A DNA stretch of 64,000 bases from Lytechinus variegatus (lineage: Eukaryota; Echinodermata; Echinoidea; Temnopleuroida; Toxopneustidae), in NCBI RefSeq assembly GCF_018143015.1, contig NC_054741.1:18843736-18907735 (forward strand). The letters are read 5' to 3'. A program made the position numbers and the translations under genes. Shown piece by piece: positions 24,801-35,263 of the stretch. Position 1 is the stretch's first letter. The number at the start of each line of letters is the position of its first letter. Below the pieces are notes generated by a model. That model was not told the origin of the DNA. It made no database searches and saw only the letters and a program-made list of their open reading frames with translations.

Positions 24801-27471
24801 AGAGCTGTGTGTGAGTAAATGAGAATATTAACAGTTGGTTATCATCTGTTCATGAGTGACCCGACTGTGGTCGTGAACCAGGAAGACTGGCTTGACCCGA
24901 CCTGGTCTCTGATCAAGCTCTTATAGAGGCTCTTGGATGAGAGGACTAGGTCCGGTTAGTCTGACTCTTAATGTAAGCTTTGAATACAGCTCGATTATTT
25001 AACAAACTCTTTGATTTGGCCCCAATGTCAGTGTTTAGAATTTTGTGAGTATTCTGTGGCAAGCTATCAAATTTAAAGCAATCGTGTTGTTCTGTTAAAT
25101 AATAAGTAGGAGTTCGATGTTGTAAACCACTTTGGTATTTATTGATTTTAGTTGGAAGAGGGGTGTGAGTTAGCTGAGATCATCTTGGTAAGAGAGAGAG
25201 AAGGAGGGGATGTTACAGCGTCATCAAAATTTTAAAAGGGAATATAAAAGGTGAATGGAATATAAAAGGGGGAATTGACATTTAGTATAGTCCAAGGGGC
25301 TTCACCATTTTATTTTATCTTAGTGAAGAGACTTCAAGGATTTGATGTGAACTTTCAAAGTCTTTTTCAGAACTTGAAAAGAAAAGTTGTAAAGAAAGTG
25401 AGTGCACAGCGTTTGAAGAGTCAAGATGCTGAAAGAGGAATCAAGATGATTGGCAGTGCTTGATGGAGAAGGAAGAGACAAAGAAAAAAGAAATTGATGA
25501 GATTACTGGTGTCCCCGCGCTTGCTGGTGGGACGTATCATCCTGAGTCAGACTCACCTCACTTCCTCCCAAGATAATGAATAGAGGATGCTGGGATAGGG
25601 GGACAGGATGCGGGTAGCCAGGGAACCAGAGATTACACTCCCTGGATGACAGGAGGAGAACAGACTGTGAGTGGAGAAAGACTGAAAGAGATGATGTATT
25701 TGAATCAAAGTGATAGTATCATAGTTGATGGAGATCAGATAGCATGAAAAGTATTTATGTAAAAGTGTCCCAATACTAAATAGCATCTGCTTTGTAAAAG
25801 ACAACAACAATGGATGAGCAAGGATGAAAGATAATCTAGTGATGTTTTCATTTCTCTAAAACATGATAAGATGATGAGAGAATGAAAAAGCATTTGTAGC
25901 AACTAACAGTGTCATTTTCTTGAAGTTATGAAAAAGAAGAGAGGATGATGATAGTTGGTTTAATAGACAAATGTATTGTTGCTGACTTGGTGCAGTTCAA
26001 TGACAGAGAGTGAAAGAAGGAATATAGAGGATCCACGAATTCAAATGAATTCTCATGAGGTGAAAAAAATATAAATAATTTAGATGATGGAAAAGTTTGA
26101 TTAGGATCAAGGTGTAAATAACTAATAGATATTTGCTACGAAATAAATGAAAGTGACAAGTGGATGGGGGGGGGGTGGTAAATGTTACATGGAAATTTTA
26201 AGGTTCCTAAAAGAGAGAATAATATGGAACAAAATGGTGAGAGGATACAGTAATCGAATGAAGAGTTTCTAAAGTGATTAAAAAAGTCAAGACCTTTAAA
26301 TTATGGGTTTTTTCAAGATAGAGTAGATTACAAAGATATAAATTCTGTTATTGTAAAGGATAATTGCCAAAAGCATTTATGAAAGGCATTTTAGAGAGAG
26401 AATGAATCTTGGGGTCATTTTGATGTTGCCTTTAGCCAGAAAGCATCATAGCATATCATCAGAGCATTGATCACGGCTCCATTACCACTGATTTATCATG
26501 CATGGGAATTTCTATCCTATAGTCTTCGTATGATCACTTGTTGATTTAGGGTATTGTTTGCTCTTCCTCCCCTCTTAAACTCTGCATTGATCCATGAGCT
26601 GAGGGATTGCGACTGAACCCGCCAGCCAGCCCAGGCAGGAGGGAGCTTGGTTGAGTTGGCTGACTGGCTACATGTAGCTGGCTGGTTTACAGGAAGTGGA
26701 ATAGGATGAACGCAAGGAGATGGTCGGGCCAAGAAAACAAGAACAAAGACCCGAGAAAGACGTTATGAGGGTTTAATGCCTTCAGCAGCCATCGCTCTAG
26801 CTCCAGTTATGACGCAAACCCTCCACATGTAGCACTCTTTCTGACTGTAACATGTGTCGATGTATCTAGACTAGAGGTCCATTGTGTTTGCCTTGTCTAT
26901 TGAACAATTGTGTCAAATTTCATACATGTATTGTTCTAACCCAGGGTATGTTTCTCCTCCATCTCAACATCAATGCCAACTGTGATGGTAGTTTCCAGTA
27001 GGTGATGTAGAATGATAGTATTCCTGTAAATATTAAAGAATTTTAACTTGGTTTTAGCGACTCTGGTTTCACTTTGCCTATTGTCCTTTTGATCTCGTCC
27101 TGCACAACCTAATGCCATTTTGTCTAAGACCAAATTGTATGATAACCATTTGGGAATTAGTGATGATTCATTTTTACCCATCTATCACTTAACATTTCAT
27201 CCACTTTCTTTTTCCAGTTTTATTTAGCCTATTCTGTCATTTCTTCCAACACTGCCTAGATAGGCAAAATGATATTTGGACAACTTGAGAATAGAAAGTG
27301 GGAGAAGTAGAGGTAAAAGTGATATAATTTGAATATTGATTGAAGGGACGATGAAAATGAGTTATTCACATGATACTTCCCTGATATACTCCTCAAGACA
27401 CCTTGCTACTCATTTGCTCAGGATGCTATTGCAAGCATCATGTGGGATGGAGTCATCTTTAATGTTTTCTT

Positions 27472-27844
27472 GTTACCATGGTAACATGAACCTCCTCTTC
27501 GGTAAGAAGATACGCTGCCTTCTGCAAAGTAACCAAGGAAATTCTAGCTTTGTTTAATACTCCTGGAATGCTACTGAAGAAGTGATGAAACATGGTATCG
27601 TCATGGCAACATCTTCCCATTCCCCATCATCCCTCCTGCTCCTCTAAATAATCAATCACAGAAGCTTTTTATCGACTTCATCTTTTTTTTCAATTTTGAC
27701 TTTGTCATTTCTTGCTTTTTTGGTGATATCTGGATGCACTCTCCATTTTCAACACTTTCAGCATATACTCAAAGAAATATTGCAATTTCTACAATTGTCA
27801 TATATTTTCATGTTACATGTAATTGTTCTGGCTTCCATAGTAAC
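27472..27844. promoter_or_regulatory. Cluster of RFX X-box motifs (enhancer candidate)
   Basis: A perfect palindrome GTTACCATGGTAAC lies at 27472-27485. A half-site version (ATGGCAAC with a poor left arm) ends at 27610, and GCTTCCATAGTAAC lies at 27831-27844. Three related sites within 375 bases of intron 1 suggest an RFX-responsive element, 1.9 kb before coding exon 2. This is an inference from motifs. No binding data are available. Confidence 0.4.
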
Positions 27845-28599
27845 AAGAATATACAAACAGTCTTCCACTTGTTCCTGTCTTCTATTATCATGATGTGAAT
27901 TACATGTAGTTGTGATGAGGAGATATCTGCCTCATCCTTAAACAAGTTGCCCTTGTGACAATTATTACTTGTTTTAACTTTTAAATGATTATTCTCATTT
28001 ATGTCATTAGTTTTGGGTTGGCTATCTTGTGGTAATCAATAGGAAGTTGTCATGAACGAACCACAAGTTCGTACAAAAACAATATCTGCTAATTAGTTAC
28101 TTAACTTATTGAAATAGACATATAGTAAGAGAAGAAGGTACGTGGGTACATATAATTTATGATATAAATATTATGATTGAAATAGTTGTCTAGTTTCTTA
28201 ATTTACTTTCTGAAGAAAAAGTTTGCAAATTATCCTAAGATGAAATTTGAGGAAAATACCATTTGTTTGTCTTTTCACTGTGTGAATTTAGTGACTCATG
28301 TAAATTTAAAGACAAATTCAGTAAATGAGATGATACGTGTCTACAGTCAAAATATGCATTCCACAAGTTCATCTAGTTGTTTTCAAATTCATCTTTCTGT
28401 GAATACCATAAATCATAACAGAACCATACCAAATATCTGAAAACACATCCATCCATAATGATTTTTTTTCCCTCGCTTTCTTTCATTCTCTCTGCTCTGG
28501 TTTGCCTTGAGTGGTGTGGGCTGGGATACAGTTGATTGGTTTCTGCGTATTGTGTTTGATCAGTTCAAAGTGGCATATGATAGAGGGAGAGAGGCGTAG

Positions 28600-28960
28600 A
28601 GAGAGATAGATTGTATGTGTGTGTGTGTGCTTTTGCTCTGCCGTGTTGTGAGAATACAAGGAAGTGAAATATTTGCAGTGTTGCATTGATTGATTGATGA
28701 TGCCTAAGTTGTAAGAAATAGTCTGAGTGAGAAAGAGAGAGGGGGGGGGGGGGGTGCAGGACGGAGGGCTTTTGGATGGAAAGGAGGATCATGGATGAGT
28801 GTTTGTGTGTGGGTGAAGCTGTGTGTGCGTGTGTGTGACAGAGAGAATGTAAGAGAGCAGGATAACAAAAATTAAAATACAAGATGAAGTAGATAAGGTG
28901 AGAGGGAAGGAGAGAGGAAGGAAAAGAAAGAGAAGAAAAAAGAATGAGAAAGAGAAAGAA
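28600..28960. repeat. Simple-repeat patch: GT, G14 and GA-rich
   Basis: A short (TG)n run near 28616-28630 is followed by 'gagagaggg', a run of 14 G at 28741-28754, 'gtgtgtgcgtgtgtgtg' near 28818-28838 and a purine-rich stretch to about 28960. The open frames on the - strand here (T/H- and S/L-rich) are composition artefacts. Confidence 0.75.
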
Positions 28961-29704
28961 GTATCAAAATGAACCATTATCAATTAATAATAATATATTA
29001 ATAAGATGCTGTTTGTATTTAAAAAAGAAACCCTGAATTTATGCATTCACACCTCATAAAATTCATATCAAATTTTCAACTTGGGACTATATTAAAATAT
29101 TTGAAAAATGCTTGGATTAAGTGCCATGAAATTAAACCTGATTTTGGAAAACGGTTCTCTGTTAGACCATGGACCTATTAGACTTCATTATTAATTTATT
29201 TTCTAGCATTATGTATTTAATTGAGCAAATCCTTGCAAGTTTAAGATTTAACAAAGCTTGACTGAGGTGTCAGATTATTTCTGTATAACATTTGGTATTT
29301 TGATTGAAAAAAAGAGAAGATATAGACCCCTGTTTCTTCAGATATAGGCTAAGATTAACTAGAAGTGTGAATAAACAATATTTGTATATCCACTTTTTCA
29401 TTTTTTTTAAATACTCATGTGCATATTATGATGGTTTTGTTCTGAAGTGAAAAGCTTTTATTCATTGTATGTTCTGACTTAAGATATTTGATACTCTGAA
29501 GTCATTTATCATTGACAGAATTAATCTGAAGATTCATTCTCTTTCCTGTATGAAATAGTTTCCCAATTAATACCGAACTTGCAAAGGAAGAACCCATTTC
29601 TCTCTCTTCTTGAAGTTGGAATTAGGCATTTGATACAGTGAGATAGAGTATCATTGAGGTAATTAATCTGAATATCCCTGTTTGTGTTTCGCCTCTCTTA
29701 ACAG

Positions 29705-30705
29705 ACCTTGAAGGAGAGGGGACAGGAAAAGGGAAGAAAGCCAAGTCAGAGCCAGCATCAGAAGTGACGAGGAGATCGTCTGTTAAGGGTCGTCAATCAG
29801 TGGACAGAAAGCAGCCCCCAGTAAGATCAGTGAACGGTCACAGCAGAGAGAGACCCACGGCAAAGAGGCGGAACTCATTAGCCAAGGATAAGAAAACTCA
29901 AGTTCAGAAGCGATCAGCGGCAAAGTCGGATCTGCAAAATGGAGATGTTGGCGAGCTGCGTGTGACAAAGAAGTCTTTCAAAAAGGGTAAATCTGATGAT
30001 GTGGTGGAACCGGAAACAGGACCGGATGGGAAAGAACATGAAGTGAAAGAACCTGAAGTGAAGGAACAAGATGTTAATGGGGAGGTGGTGAATGGTGTAG
30101 AGCCAAGTGACGCAGTTAGGCATGAGCATGCGTCCCTCGCTGATGGGGATGATGCTGCCACCACCGTTGATGACTTGCAGGATAATCGTGTTGGCATTGC
30201 TGGTTGCCTTGTAGAGCCTGCTGGTGAGTCAGACATAGGAGGAGGGGGCACGACAGCCGGCGTGGATCAAGTGCCTTCATCACAGCAACCCTTGACAGGT
30301 GTTGAGGCAATGCAGAGGGGGCAAAATCAAACTGAAGAGGGGGAGGAGGAGGACACAAAGCTTGATGATGCAGAGACTTCAAACTCATCAATGTCGGTCT
30401 TGCAGGATAACTCTCTCCCCGACCAGGTAGACTTTCTGAGTGCTAAGGCAGCAGCGGCAGCGGTTGTATCGGGGGCGGTCCTCGCTGCTGCGGTATCTAT
30501 GGAGGATGAACAGTCGATTGCGAGTAGCTTCGGCGGTGGCAGCATGAGGGGTCCTGAGGAAATCGGGAGGAGTGATTCACCAATGTGGACTGACAGATGT
30601 CTGAAGCAGGAGGGGGAGACTCAGAATGGGGTGGATGGAGGGTCAATGAAGCCAAGAGCTACTTCACCTACGAGTTCTGTTTCCAATGACAGTACACCAT
30701 CAAAG
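29705..30705 (+). CDS. RREB1: RREB1 coding exon 2 (disordered region)
   Basis: The frame is open from the acceptor 'ctcttaacag' to the donor AAAG|gtaaga. It opens with two bases finishing a split Asp codon and ends on a whole codon, giving residues 15-348. No ATG opens it. The first part is basic, with K/R clusters such as KSFKKGKS. The middle is acidic and E/D/V-rich. Later come an alanine-rich segment (AAAAAVVSGAVLAAA) and a Ser/Thr/Pro-rich end (SPTSSVSNDSTPSK). No zinc finger or named domain is seen. Skipping this exon would break frame between exons 1 and 3, so it is obligatory for any product using the MSRRKQ start. The frame continues 57 codons into the intron only by chance. Confidence 0.85.
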
Positions 30706-32129
30706 GTAAGAAACTCATCAACAGGTGTTCTTACCCTTCTCATCACCCTCAAATGCAGTATATACACTGCTGTCCATAAACATTATAGATACATCAATCA
30801 ATCCATTAATCAACATCATCTGAAGTTTGAAGATAATACACACTGTAGGCCTACTGTAAGAATAATGAGAGCCTGATGGATATGATATACTTTCTGATGG
30901 AAGTATTTGAATTATTGGCAATATTAGAAATACAAGAAATCAGATAAAAGGACATTAAGAAAACACATCTAAACTAATATTATACATGGCGCAAATCAAT
31001 GTTGATTATTTAATCAGTTTGAACCATTGTTACTTGAAAAGAAGCAGAAAGTGACCTATGGCAAATAGGAGCATGTATGCATTCCACAAGAGCTAGATGA
31101 TGTACATTACTACGTTTGAATGGACATTGATAATGATGATTGAAATTCAGGGTATTGTTCAGATTCATTTTGTTCTGATTTGAGGAGTATGTCACTCATT
31201 GTTAAGGTTGTGTTTACAGAGGGAGGAGGCACTCCGCTTGGCATGCGTGGCTATGTACGGTTCTGATCCCAATTTTGTTTTACCGTCTCACTGTTTTACA
31301 GTCCTCCGTGGTCCAATAATATGCTCCATGATGACACGAAAAAGAGAAGTACTTTGTACTCAAATAGATAACTGAATCAGGGCCTCGTCTGAGGGACTTT
31401 ATGATGCTATCTTGGCCGTGCATTGTCTAAGTGTATTTTGTTTCTCTGAAGTTTGATGTACAAATGAACTTTGGTTTTGGTTACTAGGGTATTTATCATC
31501 CTAAATGCAGCTCTTCCTTCTGGCTTGATATGGGACACCCATGCAGTGCATGTATCCAGACTATATCCACACAGCTATGCACATTTATGGATGCCCTCCA
31601 TGTCTCGTTAGGCATATTTGTTTAGAATTAATATAGTGATAGAAATTTTGGAGTTAGAGAACCTGTGTATTATAAATGAAGGTCTTCACGACTTTGAGAA
31701 TACATGTAACTTAAGTGATTGAGAACCAACAAGGGGGGGGGGCGGGGCAGGGTATGGTTTTTTATAAGAAATCAAACTAAACATGTACATGTACTGCACT
31801 TTTTAGATTTTCATCATGGTTTTTTCATGTGATGTTTTGTGTCATCTGCATTTTGTATCTCAACTTTGTACTTATTTGTTGTTTATCCGTTTTTTCTTCT
31901 CTATTTTCTTCTCATATGACTCTTTCATCGTGCATGCACCTTCTACATGCAGGTACTAAACCATCTTCACATTTTCTCCATTTTTAAACAATGTTCTGTA
32001 AAACACGTGCTAGTTTATTCATTAAGTATATTTTTTCTGTCTCTATGCTGATTATTGTGTCTGTGATACCAAAACTTACCACCCCCCTCTCTTTCTTTGC
32101 TTTGGCTTTCCAATCAATATAGGGGCCTG

Positions 32130-32545
32130 TTAATAACTTGCCAACTCGTCCACTCAACACATGGTCTACTTTCATTTAGTCTAATGCCATTCCGTTCATT
32201 TCGTCCATTTGGTCTAATCATCACTTTGGTCTAATCACCATTTCGTCTATGATCATTTCTTCTCATAACCATTTGGTCTAATATCCATTTAAATTTTCAT
32301 TCATTTTGCACAATTTAGCACTTAGTCTGTGGTAGCTCCATGCTTAATAGTCCAATAAGACCAAATGACCGTCTGGACCAAATGGCTATTGGACCAACTA
32401 GTTATTAGACAGAATGGCATTAGGTGGAATGGCATTAGATTAAATAAAAGTAGACCATGTGGTGAGTGGACGAACTGATGGTAGACCAAATGATAGTAGA
32501 CGAAATGGCAATTGGACGAATTGGCATAAGACGAATTGGAAATAA
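32130..32545. mobile_element. Foldback element built from a short tandem motif
   Basis: The left arm (about 32140-32290) repeats a motif like 'ccatttggtctaatc' or 'catttcgtctaatg'. The right arm (about 32355-32545) carries its reverse complement ('agaccaaatgg', 'tagacgaaatggc', 'ggacgaattggc'). The closest pairing is left 'cgtccactcaacacatggtc' with right 'gaccatgtggtgagtggacg' (near 32452-32472). The ends are not sharply defined. This fits a foldback or MITE-like family whose arms expanded as tandem repeats. Confidence 0.7.
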
Positions 32546-33049
32546 ACCTATAGAAAGAGTTGCTTGTAAACACAAATATAAGTACAAATCCATATACAGT
32601 ATATATAGGCCTATATATATATATGTGCATCTGATTGGCTGAGAATCAAGTTGCATTTGATTGCCGGAGTTGTGTTTGATCACAACTCCTTCGGAAATGG
32701 GTCCTTTTCTTTTATGTCCATGCTTTATGCTTGTCTATATCATACCGTGTGTCCTATAAATACCTTCCCTCACCGGTCTCTCCATGTATTTCTTTATCAA
32801 TACTACATGTAATGTTTCTAAATTCCTCTCATTCTATCTTGTATTTTATCCTTTCCTCTTCTCCTCTTCTTCTATCTTGGCATTCATCTTTTTTTTTCTC
32901 CTCTGTACTCACTGCCTCTTACAGGATGGGTCCAAAGGTTGATATAGGATTGTTGAAACAGGCCTATAATTGCTACTCACTGTAGGTATATGGCACAATA
33001 CCATTGACTACCTCTGTAATGCATACAACCAGTGATATTTGTTTAATGG

Positions 33050-33335
33050 GGAGTTTGTGCTGGTAGTCAGTCGTTCCTTTCTCTCTCCCTTCTTTTTGTT
33101 TTGTTGTTTCATCAACCCTTCTGAAGTCCCATCATGCATCTCTTCTTGGGGAGAGACAAAAATATCCTTTTATTTATTTATTTCTTTCTTTCTCCTTGTC
33201 TTCCTCTCTGCATCCATGTCTTTCTTTCTTTGGACATCTATTCATTCCTTTCTTTATTTCTTTCTTTCTCTATTCTCTCTCTCCATCTTTCTCTTCCACC
33301 CTCTCCCTCTTTATCTTCCACTATAAACCAAACTG
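33050..33335. repeat. Polypyrimidine (CTTT-rich) tract
   Basis: C/T-rich + strand with 'tttctttctttctcc'-type repeats, densest at 33165-33320. The S/F/L-rich open frames across it are artefacts. Confidence 0.7.
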
Positions 33336-33723
33336 CTGTTTCTTCTCTTCACTTTATTAGCAATGAACAAGGTTAAATATAAGTAATGAATAACCTCATT
33401 TCATCTACATATCAGTTTGCTTTATTAAAGATTTATGTTGGTACGATATTTTTTTATTTCAGTTGTTTCATGAAAAATAAATTCTAAGTAGAATTTGGTA
33501 GAATACTGCTCTACAACGTGCAAGAATCAAAAGCAGACTTTTTAACTCATGCTGGAATATTGAGATTCAGATGGTTATATCATGACCCTACTATGGGCTG
33601 GTATGAGGACTTGATATATTAAGAGCGGAGAAGTGTCTCACCATCTGGTTATCCAATACAGGCTGTGTTACAACCTACTGAACAGGGAATTCAAGTTAAA
33701 GGGCAAGATTTAGGGGTTTTTTT

Positions 33724-33965
33724 AAATATAAAAGAGAGATGGAGAGAAAGAGAGAAGAAGATGGAGGAAGAGGAGAAGAGAAAGGAGGAGAAGCAATGAG
33801 AGAGTCAGGGGGAAGTGTGTGATTGTAAGGAAGAAGTGTAAATGATAAAGAGGAAGAAAGGGAAAATGGAAAGAAAGAAAGTCTGAAGAAAAAAAGGGAA
33901 GAGGAAAAGAAAAGGAAGAGGATAGGAGAATGAGAGGGATGAGGAATGAAGAGAAATTAAGAATT
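33724..33965. repeat. Polypurine (GA-rich) tract
   Basis: About 240 bases almost purely A and G ('agagagatggagagaaagag', 'gaggaagaggagaag'). It is the compositional opposite of the pyrimidine tract about 400 bases upstream, so the two could partly pair. Confidence 0.75.
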
Positions 33966-34341
33966 TGAAGAAAAATGATTGTAAACTGCATAGAATTGTA
34001 AGATGAGTAAAAATTGTCTTCTAATGAGTAATATTACATCAGGAGATATTAAACTGGAAACAATTTTGGATAGATCTACATGTATGTAGAAGTAGATGTA
34101 GAGGCAGGTGATGGTGACAAGGATTATTGAATAGATGGCACCATATGTGGAGATTCTCATCCTTTTTGCTAGGTTACCATGAGGATGACTCCTCTTTCTC
34201 TCTCTCTGCCTCCCCCTTAATGATAATTCAGTCTGTCTTCTGATATCTCAACTCCGTCTCTCATCTCTCCCTCCTTCTCCCGCGCTCTCTCTTTCTCTCA
34301 CTTTCTTTCATCTTGCGTTGTCAGCAGCATCCTGCGAGACG

Positions 34342-34353
34342 GTTGCTAGCAAC
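34342..34353. promoter_or_regulatory. X-box-like perfect palindrome
   Basis: GTTGCTAGCAAC is a perfect 12-base palindrome made of two RFX-type half-sites without the usual 1-3 base spacer. A second half-site, ATCCATGGCAAC, follows at 34457-34468. Function is inferred only. Confidence 0.3.
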
Positions 34354-34819
34354 GCTCTGTTGCCCTGATGAAGTCTCTCTCCTTGACACGCTCTGGAGGC
34401 ACCCGTAGTATTCTTTCAAGCAATATAGATCCTCCTCACCTCATCTCCCGCATCATATCCATGGCAACATCTACCAATGATGATGATGATGTTGCAGTCG
34501 ATTGGGATGACTTGCTTTTGATGAAGAGCTTGTTATTAAAAAAAAATTTGCAGGCATCCTGAAATATCTTGTGACATTTGAGATGGAGTGTAGGGTATTG
34601 TGAGAGGACAGATGCTGTATCTGACGTAGGACTGATGCAGGGTTGATTAAAGCGAGACAATTGCTCCTAGACCTCTCTATTCATAATTTAACACCAGATG
34701 CTTATTTTCCCACTTACACGATACTTTGCATGTATGTATGCCCTATATGCATGGTATGTACAGTTATAGGATCCCTACTCGTAATGCAACTATTATGTGC
34801 AAGAGAATGTTGTACAGTC

Positions 34820-35263
34820 AGGCCTGTATTCTGAACTCAGTATTAAACTCTTGGCTGACATCAGGGGCTGTGGAACGGTTTTCAAAGTGGGGGGGAGCTT
34901 GACCATGCAAAAAATCACAATATGGTAATTTTTAGGTTATTGGCCTATTGGGCATGGTTATGGAAAAAAAGGGTGGGGGAGAGGGCTGAATCCCCTAGCC
35001 CCCCCTTCCATGGTCCCTGGACATATGGGAAGCCAAGCATGTCAAGTTTGTTCATGGTATGTTTCTTATGTGCTCTTTCTTAATTCTTTAATGGTGAAGA
35101 CAATTATCTTATTCATCCTTTCCAGACAATTAAGAATGATTTATGAGTCAAATGAGCTGATAGTATGAACCTCTACTGTTAGAGATTTGCGTCTTAATTG
35201 GCTATCCATAGTTTAACCGCAACTTAAGAGTTTAAATTGAACCCGGCTCCAGAATACGGGCCT
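34820..35263. mobile_element. MITE-like element with a nested repeat
   Basis: The left end 'aggcctgtattctgaactca' and the right end (reverse-complemented 'aggcccgtattctggagccg') form imperfect terminal inverted repeats, with 'taaactctt' blocks inside both arms. The left part is interrupted at about 34866-35030 by another repeat type ('gtgggggggagcttgacc' to 'ccccccttccatggtccctg'). The order implies that the second element inserted into the first. Confidence 0.65.

Larger units (their letters stand above)
8152..29704 (+). other. RREB1: RREB1 intron 1 (21.55 kb)
   Basis: Long AT-rich intron, GT at the 5' end and 'tctcttaacag' at the 3' end. Most of it shows no coding sequence. Open frames are short and without domains, and small alternative exons cannot be excluded by eye. 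Recognisable content is listed separately: a CpG-dense patch (9310-9680), retrotransposon 3' ends (10200-10356, 12370-12720), a CAT-type microsatellite (18085-18860), X-box motifs (13137, 27472, 27831) and GT/GA-rich DNA (28600-28960). G runs lie at 11129-11139, 24346-24355, 26166-26175 and 28741-28754, and a C run lies at 21370-21380. Confidence 0.65.

Noticed and set aside
30706..30876. Continuation of the exon 2 reading frame to a stop at 30876
   Set aside because: A consensus donor at 30706 and perfect phase with exon 3 show the extension is intronic read-through, though an intron-retained short isoform cannot be excluded.
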